The position numbers and the translations under genes are program-made. The notes under the pieces were generated by a model. The model saw only the letters and a program-made list of their open reading frames with translations, was not told the origin of the DNA and did no database searches. This document shows, in pieces, positions 16,012-24,944 of a stretch of 51,780 nt of DNA (positions are counted from its first letter, which is position 1; each line of letters begins with the position of its first letter). Source of the stretch: UM-FILTER-42-9 sp038063775 (GTDB taxonomy: Bacteria; Patescibacteriota; Minisyncoccia; Moranbacterales; UBA2206); the NCBI GenBank assembly GCA_038063775.1, contig JBBTUK010000001.1, positions 1 through 51,780 on the forward strand, written 5' to 3'.

Positions 16012-16938
16012 TTATTTTTTCAGGTAATCAGCGATGCTTCTGGCGGCAATCGCCCCTTCCGCGGCCGCGGTTAGTATTTGCTTTAATTTATCGGAGCCAT
16101 TTGTAATGTCGCCTGCCGCCCAAACTCCTGGAATTTCCGTCGTGCCATCTTTTTTTATTTTGATATAGCCTTCTTCGTCTGTGGACAGTCCCAGCTCTCG
16201 AGCCAAGCGGACGTCAGGCTCCGCGCCGATTTCAATAAAAACCCCATCCAGATTGATTTCTTTTTTGCCGGTGCCAGTGACCTCGGTTATGATTTTTTGC
16301 ACCCGGCCTGACCCGGTTATCTCTAGCACATTGGTGTTGAAAAGTAGCTCTATTTTTTTCTCCTTCGCCAGGATTTTTTTCCAATACTCTTCGCAGCGTA
16401 ATTCTTTTTTCCGGTAAATTAAGAAGGTTTTCTTTGCGATGCTGGCCAGATGCGCCGCCGCTCCGGCGGCGCTATCGCTCCCGCCGATAACTGCGACGGT
16501 TTTTTCTTTATAAAAAAATCCGTCGCAGGTGGCGCAATAAGAAACTCCTTTTCCTTGAAAAGCTGCCTCCCCGGGAATGTTTAATTTCTTTCTTTGGTTT
16601 CCCGTTGCCAATAAAACGGTTTTTCCTTTTATTTTAGCCTTATTTTCAAGTTCCACCTCAAAACCGTCGGGGGTTTTTTTTACGCTTTCCGCTTTCGCTA
16701 TAATAAATTCAGTGCCGTATTTTTGGGCGTGCGTAAATATTTTTTTTGCCAGCTCGGTGCCACTGATATCCTCCATTCCTGGATAATTATCAATTAAATA
16801 AGATTCGGAAACTTGCCCGCCGGGAAGCGCGCCTAAAACAATATTTGTTATTCCATACCGGGAAGCGTAAATGGAGCCGGTTAGCCCGGCGGGTCCGGCC
16901 CCCAAAATAATTAATTCATATGGATTTTTTTCCTCCAT
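16012..16938 (-). CDS. trxB: Thioredoxin reductase-like flavoprotein
   Basis: A 308-aa pyridine-nucleotide disulfide oxidoreductase. FAD-binding GAGPAGLTGSIYASR is at the N-terminus, the redox-active CATC is in GVSYCATCDGFFYKEK (about residue 135), and the FAD-closing motif is GVWAAGDITNGSDKL. The nucleotide-binding domain has VIGGSDSAAGAAAHLA, where most homologues read GGGDSAxEEA, and the NADPH-specificity region reads IYRKKELR rather than HRRxxxR, so cofactor preference may differ from E. coli TrxB. It follows dnaN in the same direction, with a terminator between them. Confidence 0.88.
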   Translation of the reverse strand: MEEKNPYELIILGAGPAGLTGSIYASRYGITNIVLGALPGGQVSESYLIDNYPGMEDISGTELAKKIFTHAQKYGTEFIIAKAESVKKTPDGFEVELENKAKIKGKTVLLATGNQRKKLNIPGEAAFQGKGVSYCATCDGFFYKEKTVAVIGGSDSAAGAAAHLASIAKKTFLIYRKKELRCEEYWKKILAKEKKIELLFNTNVLEITGSGRVQKIITEVTGTGKKEINLDGVFIEIGAEPDVRLARELGLSTDEEGYIKIKKDGTTEIPGVWAAGDITNGSDKLKQILTAAAEGAIAARSIADYLKK

Positions 16939-16986
16939 TGTTTTTTACTGTTAATTTTTAGCCTTTTTTTCTTGTTATAAATAATT

Positions 16987-17012
16987 AAAAAAACAGCTGG
17001 CGGACTGTTTTT
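16987..17012 (-). terminator. Intrinsic terminator after dnaN
   Basis: On the minus strand AAAAACAG, an 8-nt loop, and CTGTTTTTTT form an 8-bp stem ending in a T-run, 40 bp after the dnaN stop codon. Confidence 0.7.
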
Positions 17013-17052
17013 AGTGAAGCAATTCTTAAAACAGTTATTTTTTCATCTATTT

Positions 17053-18219
17053 TTAATTTTTTATCGGCATCACGATATATACATAATCGTCTAAAATCTC
17101 TCCTGTTTGTTCATTTATCTCTTTTAGCGCTACAGGCGCAGTTGAGCTATTAATTAAAATCGCCACTTTGCTGGTGGAAATCGTGTTTATTCCATCTAGG
17201 AGATACCGCGCGTTAAAAATCACCTCCTGGAGTTGTCCTGTAACCTCTAATTCAAGTTCTGACGTGTTTTCTCCTACTTCGGTGCTTCTGGCTTCGATGG
17301 TGTTATTTTTCTTCTGTGGATCGATTTTTAGCGTGAGTTCGTTAGCCTTACCCGCGGAAAAAAAACTGGCCATCTTAACTGCTCCTTGAAACATTTCTTT
17401 TTCAATAACTCCGCGGGTTTTAAACTCTTTGGGAATAATATTTTTATACTCAGGATATTTCCCATTAATAAGGCGAGAGATTATGTTTGTCCCGTTTACC
17501 TCAAAAAATATCTGACTATCTTCTATGGCTATGTTGACAGCGCCTTCCTCGTTATTGGAAATTATTCTAGATAACTCAATTAGAGTGTTGGCGGGAATAA
17601 TTATGTTATTTTTTTTCTCAATAAATTTTTTATAATCCTCTGGCGCTGTGTTTTCATTTGATATTTTAAGCCGTTTTTCCGCTAAACGAAAGCTGTCTGT
17701 GGCCGCAAAAAACAGCTCTTCTTCAGTTAAGAAAAGATTAACACCGGTTAGCTCCTGCCTAGTTTCATTTATGGCCGCGCAGTTAATCACTTGTAAAATT
17801 GTGTTTTTTAGTGTGGTACCGGGTAATTTTAACAAAAATTCGGCTGTTTTCCTTGGAATAAGGGGAAATTCAGTGGCTGGCAAGCCTTTTATAGTTGCCC
17901 TGGTAGCTCCGCTTTTTATTTTTAATCCCTGATCGTTGGTTTCTAAAAAAATATTTTCTTCCGCGCTTTTCGCGGGCAGGGTGTTGATAAAATTACTTAA
18001 CAGGCGGGCGGGAATAGATATCTTGCCCTCTTTTTCGATTTTTGCACCAATCCTAACTTCCACCCCCATTTCTAAGTTGGTGGCTGATAGTTTTAAGCCG
18101 CCCTTTTCTGTTTCAAATAGTATATTATTTAAAATTGGAAGGGTTGTTTGTTTCGACACCACGCGTTCAGAATTAAAAATAGCTTTTTTAAAATTTTCTC
18201 TGGTACAAATAATTTTCAT
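17053..18219 (-). CDS. dnaN: DNA polymerase III beta subunit (sliding clamp)
   Basis: A 388-aa clamp with the usual three repeated domains. It starts MKIICTRENFKKAIFNSERV; FETEKGGLKLSATNLEMGVE and LTGVNLFLTEEELFFAATDS are typical clamp segments, and the C-terminus YVYIVMPIKN corresponds to the conserved P-M-R/K end. It tethers the replicase to DNA. It lies downstream of dnaA in the same direction, with a 262-bp AT-rich spacer that may hold the origin. Confidence 0.95.
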   Translation of the reverse strand: MKIICTRENFKKAIFNSERVVSKQTTLPILNNILFETEKGGLKLSATNLEMGVEVRIGAKIEKEGKISIPARLLSNFINTLPAKSAEENIFLETNDQGLKIKSGATRATIKGLPATEFPLIPRKTAEFLLKLPGTTLKNTILQVINCAAINETRQELTGVNLFLTEEELFFAATDSFRLAEKRLKISNENTAPEDYKKFIEKKNNIIIPANTLIELSRIISNNEEGAVNIAIEDSQIFFEVNGTNIISRLINGKYPEYKNIIPKEFKTRGVIEKEMFQGAVKMASFFSAGKANELTLKIDPQKKNNTIEARSTEVGENTSELELEVTGQLQEVIFNARYLLDGINTISTSKVAILINSSTAPVALKEINEQTGEILDDYVYIVMPIKN

Positions 18220-18481
18220 AACAATAAGAATAATAATTAAGTTTATATAAACAAATATTAATATTATGGTGCAAAAAACTGTGGATATTTCAGATATAGG
18301 CCTTAAATAAGCTTCTTTTATATAAATAAAAAGTGGACAAGTAGGCTTTTTTAGTAAGCAATAGTCGAGATATTTATTAGGAGACCCTACTTTTTTTAAA
18401 GGGAGTATTAATTAAGAATAGGTAATCCTAGGGCTATAAACAATAAAACCTTAAGACAAAACACATTTTTTCCACAGGATA
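18220..18481. other. Candidate replication origin (dnaA-dnaN spacer)
   Basis: This 262-bp AT-rich spacer carries two 8-of-9 matches to the DnaA box, TGTGGATAT (18280-18288) and TTTTCCACA (18468-18476), and a weaker GTGGACAA near 18333, with long A/T tracts between. A second cluster lies upstream of dnaA (AGTGGATAA at 19935-19943). Position beside dnaA, dnaN and rpmH supports an origin, but the boxes are few and none here is perfect. Confidence 0.4.
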
Positions 18482-19858
18482 TTAACTAATACTGTGTAGC
18501 TGTTCCTTGAGTGATTCTACATCCTCCTGTAGTTGTTCATCTATTTCTAATTCTCTTTTTATTTTCTCAAACGCGTGAATAGCGGTTGTATGATCGCGTC
18601 CGCCCAACTTCTCTCCTATGCCTGGGTAAGAATAATTCAATTCGCTACGCATAAGATACATCGCTATTTGACGTGGCCGGACCACTTCCTTCTTCCGGCC
18701 CTTTATAGTGAGATCTTCTAGTGTTATATCAAAAAAATCAGAAACCCCCTTCAAAATGTGTTTATAAGTTAAGCCCTTCCTTTTCCCACTGGAAATAAGC
18801 TCGGACAGGGAAGTAGACACAAAATCGACCGTCAGCCTCCTTTTAGTTAATTGCGCTGAAACAGCGACGCGATTAAGGGCGCCTTCCAATTCGCGAATAT
18901 TATTAGTTATGTTTAAAGCAATGAATTTTAGCGCCTCCTCAGTGATTTCCAGGTTATCTTTTACCGCTTTTTGCTTTAATATAGCTATTCTTGTTTCCAG
19001 GTCCGGCTTGGAAATATCCGCTATCATGCCACCTTCAAAACGAGACCGCAAGCGCTCTTCCAGAGTGGGAATCGCCTTGGGGGCGCGGTCACTGCTTAAA
19101 ACAATTTGTTTGTTTAGCTGGGAAAGATAATTGAAAATATGAAAAAATTCTTCCTGGGTCTTTTCTTTTCCAGATAAAAATTGGACATCATCAATTATGA
19201 GCAAGTCTATTTTTCCATAGTATTCCTTAAAATCCCCTACCCGTTGATTTTTAATTGAATCAATTAGGTCGCTGGTGAACCTTTCTGATGTTATATATTT
19301 AATTTCGCGGGCGGGGTTACTCTTTAAAACCTCATTACCGATGGATTGCAGGAGGTGGGTTTTCCCCAAGCCGACACCACCATAAATAAAAAGAGGATTA
19401 TAAGCTCTGCCGAGGTTCTGCGAGACTGCGTAACAAGCCGCCCGGGCTAATTCATTACTGCTTCCAACGATAAAATTTTCAAAAATATATTTAGAGTTCA
19501 GGTTATTTTCCTGGCTTGTTTTAGCCATTTTATCCTGTTTTGAGCTACTTCTCGCAGCTTCCTTTGGTGGCAAAACAGCATCCACCAGATGTTCTTTTAT
19601 TAAGCCTTCCGATTGGATGGAAATGGAGCAGGTCACTTCTTTTATATCGCCCTGCACGTTTCTTAAGGCACGCAAGATATAAGAACGGTATTTGTTTTCC
19701 AACCACTCTTTGGCAAAACCGTTGGGCACACCAATAGATACTCGCCCGTCTTTATTAGATAAAATAGAGGTATTTTTAAACCAAGTAATAAAGTTAGCCT
19801 TAGATATCGAAAGCTCTATTTCAGCGAGAACGACCTTCCAAACCTCTTCATTTGTCAT
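18482..19858 (-). CDS. dnaA: Chromosomal replication initiator protein DnaA
   Basis: A 458-aa AAA+ initiator. Domain I is MTNEEVWKVVLAEIELSISK. Domain III begins YIFENFIVGSSNELARAACY and has Walker A GGVGLGKTHL, Walker B LLIIDDVQFL and sensor RAPKAIPTLEERLRSRFEGG. Domain IV has the DNA-binding signature GGRDHTTAIHAFEKI. I chose ATG 19858, since the 17 residues of the longer reading lie outside the conserved start. A -10-like TATACT stands about 40 bp upstream. It is divergent from rpmH, the usual arrangement. Confidence 0.96.
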   Translation of the reverse strand: MTNEEVWKVVLAEIELSISKANFITWFKNTSILSNKDGRVSIGVPNGFAKEWLENKYRSYILRALRNVQGDIKEVTCSISIQSEGLIKEHLVDAVLPPKEAARSSSKQDKMAKTSQENNLNSKYIFENFIVGSSNELARAACYAVSQNLGRAYNPLFIYGGVGLGKTHLLQSIGNEVLKSNPAREIKYITSERFTSDLIDSIKNQRVGDFKEYYGKIDLLIIDDVQFLSGKEKTQEEFFHIFNYLSQLNKQIVLSSDRAPKAIPTLEERLRSRFEGGMIADISKPDLETRIAILKQKAVKDNLEITEEALKFIALNITNNIRELEGALNRVAVSAQLTKRRLTVDFVSTSLSELISSGKRKGLTYKHILKGVSDFFDITLEDLTIKGRKKEVVRPRQIAMYLMRSELNYSYPGIGEKLGGRDHTTAIHAFEKIKRELEIDEQLQEDVESLKEQLHSIS

Positions 19859-20010
19859 AGGATGTAACAATGACTTGCTTAAATTTATCACCCCAGCAGT
19901 ATACCACAAAAAAAGAAAACAGTGCCAGAGTAGAAGTGGATAAAAAGGTTGATAATCTGTGAATCAAAAAATTACATTTTAAAAACAAGCTGGCTGACTA
20001 TAGCCAAAAA

Positions 20011-20039
20011 TTGACTTTTGCCTTTCAACTTGATAAAAT
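20011..20039 (+). promoter_or_regulatory. Promoter of the rpmH-rnpA-yidC-jag operon
   Basis: TTGACT (20011-20016), 17 bp, TAAAAT (20034-20039); the rpmH start codon is 50 bp downstream. Confidence 0.65.
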
Positions 20040-20089
20040 CTTAACTAGTTACAAAAAGTCAATAATAACTCTAATTATTATACAAAAAA

Positions 20090-20227
20090 ATGAGTCAAAC
20101 CTACAAGCCCAAAAGTTTAAAAAGAAAAAGAAAGCACGGATTTAAGAAAAAAAGCCAAACTCAAAACGGCAAAAAAACGCTCAAAAGAAGGAGAAACAAA
20201 GGCAGAAAGAGACTTACAACTGTTTAA
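20090..20227 (+). CDS. rpmH: 50S ribosomal protein L34
   Basis: A 45-residue basic protein: MSQTYKPKSLKRKRKHGFKK at the start and KGRKRLTTV at the end. The K-R-K-R-x-H-G-F motif and the R-R-x-K-G-R-K-x-L end are those of bL34. It is divergent from dnaA and 10 bp before rnpA, as in most bacteria. Confidence 0.95.
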   Translation: MSQTYKPKSLKRKRKHGFKKKSQTQNGKKTLKRRRNKGRKRLTTV

Positions 20228-20237
20228 AAAGCTTACA

Positions 20238-20594
20238 ATGCTTGCCTTTAAAAACCGATTGGCTAAAAAAAGAGACATCGAGCGGGTTCAGCGCTATGGA
20301 CAAGCCTATTTTTCCGGCAGCGTAGTTTTGAAAATTTTAAAAAATGATTTAAGACAGATGCGAATCGGTTTTGTTGTTGGGACCAGAGTTTCTAAAAAAG
20401 CAACCGAAAGAAACCGAATAAAAAGGCAGCTACGCGAATTTTTTCGTCCGGCAATGACTACAAGCAGGAAATATCTGGACATTTTGGTTTTAGTCAAGCA
20501 ACAAAAAGAGGAAAAGGTAAAAAAAGAAAAACTAATACAGGACGTGCAAAACACACTGGAAAAGGCAAAATTATTAACAAAAAATTCAAACTAG
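20238..20594 (+). CDS. rnpA: Ribonuclease P protein component
   Basis: A 118-aa basic protein that helps the RNase P RNA mature the 5' ends of tRNAs. The family signature is clear: RIGFVVGTRVSKKATERNRI then KRQLREFFR. The N-terminus LAFKNRLAKKRDIERVQRYG is also typical. Length is normal. It lies between rpmH and yidC. The RNA partner (rnpB) was not identified in this window. Confidence 0.93.
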   Translation: MLAFKNRLAKKRDIERVQRYGQAYFSGSVVLKILKNDLRQMRIGFVVGTRVSKKATERNRIKRQLREFFRPAMTTSRKYLDILVLVKQQKEEKVKKEKLIQDVQNTLEKAKLLTKNSN

Positions 20595-20609
20595 AAGGGA
20601 TTACTTTAA

Positions 20610-21371
20610 ATGGGAGCTATTTTCAATTTATTTATTTATCAGCCGCTCTATAACCTGCTGATTTTTGTTTATAATATTTTCCCGCTGAGGGATTTCGGGG
20701 TGGCCATAATTATCGTTACGGTTCTGATTAAGTTTTTGTTGGTTCCTTTAAGCAAAAAACAAATAGAATCGCAAAAGAAAATGCAGGAATTACAGCCAAA
20801 AATAAAGACTCTGCAGGAAAAACACAAAGACAATAAAGAAAAACAAAGCCGGGAGCTGATGGCTTTTTACAAGGAAAATAAAACCAATCCTTTTTCCGGT
20901 TGTTTGCCAATGATCGTGCAACTGGTGTTTTTGATTGCCATCTATCGGGTTTTATTTAACATTTCAAACGCCGGACTAACAGTTAGCGCGGCAGATCTCT
21001 ATTCGTTTGTCAGCAATCCCGGACAAATAAACAAAATGTTTTTTGGTCTGGTCGATTTATCTTCCACGATTAACCTTGGTAAGCTAGCGATAAAGGATAT
21101 CCCACAGATCATTTTAATCGTGTTGGCGGCGCTTTCTCAATATGTTCAGACCAAAATGTTAATGGCCAGCCAGCCGGTTAAGCCCGCTTTCAAAAACGAA
21201 CAGCCAGATTTTTCCCAAATTATGTCAAAGCAAATGTTGTATTTAGGGCCTCTGCTGACCCTATTTATCGGTATAAAGTTTCCCGCGGGACTCGCTCTTT
21301 ATTGGCTGGTATCTACGGTTTTTATGATAGCTCAACAACATTACCTGGCCAAAGAGAAGCAAACTAGATAA
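20610..21371 (+). CDS. yidC: Membrane protein insertase YidC
   Basis: A 253-aa Oxa1-family insertase in the short form without the large periplasmic domain. Core features are GVAIIIVTVLIKFLLVPLSK, the charged hairpin KKMQELQPKIKTLQEKHKDN, NPFSGCLPMIVQLVFLIAIY and FPAGLALYWLVSTVFMIAQQ. It inserts proteins into the single cytoplasmic membrane. It follows rnpA by 15 bp in the conserved operon. Confidence 0.94.
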   Translation: MGAIFNLFIYQPLYNLLIFVYNIFPLRDFGVAIIIVTVLIKFLLVPLSKKQIESQKKMQELQPKIKTLQEKHKDNKEKQSRELMAFYKENKTNPFSGCLPMIVQLVFLIAIYRVLFNISNAGLTVSAADLYSFVSNPGQINKMFFGLVDLSSTINLGKLAIKDIPQIILIVLAALSQYVQTKMLMASQPVKPAFKNEQPDFSQIMSKQMLYLGPLLTLFIGIKFPAGLALYWLVSTVFMIAQQHYLAKEKQTR

Positions 21372-21388
21372 ATGTTAAATTTAAATAA

Positions 21389-21871
21389 ATGGAACAAAGA
21401 AAAGAGCAAGAAACTTCCATAATACAAGAAGCCATCCAAGAATTAGTGGAAAAGATGGGTTTTGCGTGCGAAATAGAAATAGGAGCAGAACCACAAATAG
21501 AAACGGAAACACAGGTGTTCAATATAAAAACCGATGAATCCAATTTTTTAATTGGACAATATGGGAGCAACTTGCAATCTCTGCAGCACATCGCCCGGAT
21601 TTTGGTGAGACAAAAATTGACGGGGAAAACCAAATTTATTTTAGATGTGAATTTCTATCAGCAGGAAAAAAACGCGTCTTTAGGCAAATTTGCTCAAAGC
21701 ATGGCCGAGCAAGCCCTACGGGAAAAAAGAGCGATTGCCTTGCGGCCAATGTCCCCCTATGAGAGACGGGTTGTTCATATGGAGCTTTCTACTAATCCCC
21801 GAATAAAAACCGAAAGCATCGGCGAAGGCATAGAAAGGAAAGTCGTCATTAGCCCGCTAAATTCATTCTAA
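21389..21871 (+). CDS. jag: Jag/KhpB-like RNA-binding protein (KH and R3H domains)
   Basis: A 160-aa protein with a KH-like domain (FLIGQYGSNLQSLQHIARIL, around residue 52-72) and a C-terminal R3H domain (RAIALRPMSPYERRVVHMEL). The separate Jag_N domain of Firmicutes homologues is missing. In other bacteria it binds RNA and influences cell-wall synthesis and division. It closes the rpmH-rnpA-yidC operon; the flippase gene begins 5 bp later, so polysaccharide genes may be read through. Confidence 0.9.
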   Translation: MEQRKEQETSIIQEAIQELVEKMGFACEIEIGAEPQIETETQVFNIKTDESNFLIGQYGSNLQSLQHIARILVRQKLTGKTKFILDVNFYQQEKNASLGKFAQSMAEQALREKRAIALRPMSPYERRVVHMELSTNPRIKTESIGEGIERKVVISPLNSF

Positions 21872-21876
21872 CTTCT

Positions 21877-23319
21877 ATGGTAATTGCCAGGAAAATTGCT
21901 TATAATGTTGCGATCAGCAGCTTGAGCAAAATACTGTCTACCGTGCTTGCCCTCGTTTCCATCGCGTTTATCACTCGCTATCTAGGGAAAGAGGGTTTTG
22001 GAAACTACGCCACGGTGCTGGCGTTTTTATCTTTTTTTGCCGCCCTGGCGGACTTGGGGCTCTATTCAATTTCAACCAAGGAAATTTCCAAAATCGGGGC
22101 GGATGAAAAAAAAATAATGGGAAATGTTTTTGCGATGAGGCTGTCCTCCGCCTTGTTGATCGTGCTCATCGCCCCCGTAATTGTTTTATTTTTCCCCTAT
22201 CCGCCGGAGGTCAAGGTCGGCATAATCGTAGTGGCCGTCTCCTTTGTTTTTTCTTCGGGCTATCAAGTTTTAAACGGAGTTTTTCAGAAAAATTTGGCTA
22301 TGGACAAGGTGGCCATCGCGGAGCTGTCCGGAAAGATTTTCCAAGTGGCCATTGTTGTCGGGGCGGTAAAACTTGATCTGGGCTTTCAGTGGATAGTTTC
22401 CGCGCTTCTTTTCAATATGCTAATCAGTTTCCTGGTGGTTTTTTTGTGGTCAAAAAAATATTTGCGTTTTCGTATCCAGTTTGATTTTTCCTACTGGAAA
22501 AACTTCCTAAAGGAAGCCGCGCCAATTGGCATAGCCTCTGTTATTGCTTTCGCTTATTTCAAAATGGATACCATCTTGCTTTCCCTAATGAAAACCGGCG
22601 CGGATGTGGGTATTTATAATGTAGCCAGCAAAGTGCTGGAAAACATCACGTTTTTCCCAGCCATGATAATCGGACTCATCTTTCCGCTAATGGCAAAAAA
22701 CATTTTTACCAACAGGAAAAACTTTCAGGAAATTTCCAATAAAACATTCAAAGTTTTTCTGATTTTGGTGGTGCCGCTGATAATTGGCATTTTTTCTCTT
22801 TCCGATGGCATAATCCGGGTTATTGGCGGCGGTGGATTTGCCGAAGCCTCCGCAATTCTGCGTATACTTGTGTTTGCTCTGGCGCTTATTTTTTTCGGCA
22901 ATTTTTTCAACAGCGTTTTAATCGCCGGTAATGCGCAAAAATTATTGATGCTTATTCTGGGCGTGGCAGCCGTTACCAATATTTCTTTAAACTTGATTTT
23001 TATCCCCAGATTTTCTTATCTAGGAGCGGCGTATATTTCCGTGCTGACGGAATTTTTGGTGGTAGCGATGGGTTTTTACGCGACGGTAAAAAAAATCGGC
23101 TATTTTCCCAGAATTGAAAAAATCCCAAACATCTTAGTTGCCGGAGGGATAATGGCGCTGTTCCTGTTCTTATTCAAACAAAATAACTTTATTTTTTTAT
23201 TGCTAATCAGTCCGTTGATTTATTTCTTGCTTCTTTGGCTGCTGAAAGTCATAAAAACAGAAGAAATCATGAGCCTGATCAGCAAGAAAGGCGTACAGGA
23301 ATATGGAGAACTGCCCTAA
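21877..23319 (+). CDS. Lipid-linked oligosaccharide flippase (Wzx/MATE-like)
   Basis: A 480-aa integral membrane protein with 12-14 predicted helices and the polysaccharide-export layout: FITRYLGKEGFGNYATVLAF at the N-terminus, FAYFKMDTILLSLMKTGADV in the middle, and VTNISLNLIFIPRFSYLGAA. Such proteins move undecaprenyl-linked sugar units across the membrane. It opens a cluster of glycosyltransferases and O-antigen ligase-like proteins, and its last 17 bp overlap the next gene. Confidence 0.88.
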   Translation: MVIARKIAYNVAISSLSKILSTVLALVSIAFITRYLGKEGFGNYATVLAFLSFFAALADLGLYSISTKEISKIGADEKKIMGNVFAMRLSSALLIVLIAPVIVLFFPYPPEVKVGIIVVAVSFVFSSGYQVLNGVFQKNLAMDKVAIAELSGKIFQVAIVVGAVKLDLGFQWIVSALLFNMLISFLVVFLWSKKYLRFRIQFDFSYWKNFLKEAAPIGIASVIAFAYFKMDTILLSLMKTGADVGIYNVASKVLENITFFPAMIIGLIFPLMAKNIFTNRKNFQEISNKTFKVFLILVVPLIIGIFSLSDGIIRVIGGGGFAEASAILRILVFALALIFFGNFFNSVLIAGNAQKLLMLILGVAAVTNISLNLIFIPRFSYLGAAYISVLTEFLVVAMGFYATVKKIGYFPRIEKIPNILVAGGIMALFLFLFKQNNFIFLLLISPLIYFLLLWLLKVIKTEEIMSLISKKGVQEYGELP

Positions 23320-24166
23320 GGTTTTCATAGTAATCTTGAATTACAACGGGAAAGAGGTCATTAAAAGCTGCCTGTTAAGCGTTTTTAAAAATGATTATCC
23401 AAGTTTTGAAATAGTGCTAGTGGATAATAACTCAACGGATGGTTCTTTTGAAGCGGCCAAAGCCGGTTTTTCCAAAGTGCATTTCATAAAAAATGAGGAA
23501 AACCTCGGTTTTTCAGCCGGCAACAACATCGGCATCAGGTTTGCGCTGGAGCGGATGGCGGATTATGTGTTACTCTTGAACAACGATACGCAAGTCGAAA
23601 AAGACTTTCTGACACGTCTGGTGAAAATCGGGGAAAAAAATGAAAAAATCGGCCTCTTAAGTCCGCTAATCTTCAATGGCGACACGCGCCAGGTCTGGTT
23701 TTCGGGAGGCGTGGTCAGTTGGCTAAGGATGAAAACCTTCCACCAGAAAACGGTAAAAACCCTAGATCATTACGAATCCTCTTTTCTGACGGGCTGCGCT
23801 CTGCTGGTAAAAAAACAAGTTTTTAAAGCTATCGGACTTCTAGACGAAGACTATTTTCTTTACTGGGAAGACGCGGACTTCAGCTGGCGGTCCCGCCAGG
23901 CCGGATTCAAAAATGTCGTGGTGACCTCCAGCTGGATCTATCATTTTGAAAGAAGCGAAAAAAACAAAAAAAATAAAATCTATTGGTTGGTTATTTCCGG
24001 ACTAATATTTTTTAAAAAAAACACCCCCTTCTGGCTAAAACCTTGGATAAAACTCTTCCTAATCTTAAGGAAAACAAAAAACTTCATCGATAATTTGTTC
24101 GGACGCAACGAGCTGGCGTCCAGTGTAAAAAAAGCTTACCAAGACTTTAAGGATGCCAAATTCTAA
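23303..24166 (+). CDS. GT2 family glycosyltransferase
   Basis: A 287-aa GT-A fold enzyme. It opens VFIVILNYNGKEVIKSCLLS, has VDNNSTDGSFE, NLGFSAGNNIGIRFAL and LLLNNDTQVEKDF (the DXD-like site), and SFLTGCALLVKKQVFKAIG with LYWEDADFSWRSRQAGF as the acceptor/ED motif. This is the rhamnosyltransferase-like subgroup. It probably extends the repeat unit moved by the upstream flippase. It overlaps its neighbours by 17 and 14 bp, so translation is coupled. Confidence 0.9.
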   Translation: MENCPKVFIVILNYNGKEVIKSCLLSVFKNDYPSFEIVLVDNNSTDGSFEAAKAGFSKVHFIKNEENLGFSAGNNIGIRFALERMADYVLLLNNDTQVEKDFLTRLVKIGEKNEKIGLLSPLIFNGDTRQVWFSGGVVSWLRMKTFHQKTVKTLDHYESSFLTGCALLVKKQVFKAIGLLDEDYFLYWEDADFSWRSRQAGFKNVVVTSSWIYHFERSEKNKKNKIYWLVISGLIFFKKNTPFWLKPWIKLFLILRKTKNFIDNLFGRNELASSVKKAYQDFKDAKF

Positions 24167-24941
24167 CCGTCTTTCCATCATCATAGTCAATTATCAAAGC
24201 AAAGAGTATCTCAAGGCTTGCCTCGACTCAATTTTTAAGCAGGTGAAAAGCATGCTCCCTGAGATCACGGTGGTAAACAATGATGAAAAGGAAAACATGC
24301 TGGCGTTAAAAAAGGACTTTCCGGAAATAAGAATAATTGAGACTGAAAAAAACATCGGTTTTGGTAGGGGTGCCAATCTGGGAGCGGAAAGCTCCCATGG
24401 CGGCTGGCTTTTATTTCTGAATCCGGACACGGAGTTCCTTAGCGACTACGCTAAAATCTTTCCACTTTTTGAAAAAGACGATAAAATGGGTATTATCGGT
24501 CCCAAGCTCGTGGATGAAAACAATATTCTTAAGGAGTGGATAGCCGGAACGGAAATCACTCTTTTTTCTTTGATTCGGAACAAGCTCGGCTTCGGCCAAA
24601 GCGAAAAAATATGGAAAAGCGCAGTCAGCCGGGAAGCGGACTGGGTAAGCGGCGCCGCTCTGGCTATTCGTCGAGATTTATTTGGAGAACTGGGCGGATT
24701 TGATGAAAAAATGTTTATGTATTTTGAAGACATTGATCTTTGCAAGAGAGTCCGTGCGGCGGGAAGAAAAATAATTTACTTTCCAGAAGAAAAAATCAAA
24801 CATCTGGGCGGCAAAAGCAGCGCGAACAAAAAAACGCAGAAAAAAAATTACTACGCATCGCAAGATTATTATTTCCGGAAACACTACGGCCGGATTTATG
24901 CCGGATTGGTGCGGTTTTTAAGGAAAATTTTTGTGGCCTGA
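24153..24941 (+). CDS. GT2 family glycosyltransferase
   Basis: A 262-aa enzyme related to the preceding one. Motifs: LSIIIVNYQSKEYLKACLDS, NIGFGRGANLGAESS, WLLFLNPDTEFLSDY (DXD-like position P-D-T), ADWVSGAALAIRRDLFGELG and FMYFEDIDLCKRVRAAGRKI. The paralogous pair suggests successive sugar additions to one lipid-linked unit. It is followed after 3 bp by the O-antigen ligase-like gene. Confidence 0.9.
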   Translation: MPNSNRLSIIIVNYQSKEYLKACLDSIFKQVKSMLPEITVVNNDEKENMLALKKDFPEIRIIETEKNIGFGRGANLGAESSHGGWLLFLNPDTEFLSDYAKIFPLFEKDDKMGIIGPKLVDENNILKEWIAGTEITLFSLIRNKLGFGQSEKIWKSAVSREADWVSGAALAIRRDLFGELGGFDEKMFMYFEDIDLCKRVRAAGRKIIYFPEEKIKHLGGKSSANKKTQKKNYYASQDYYFRKHYGRIYAGLVRFLRKIFVA

Positions 24942-24944
24942 AAA

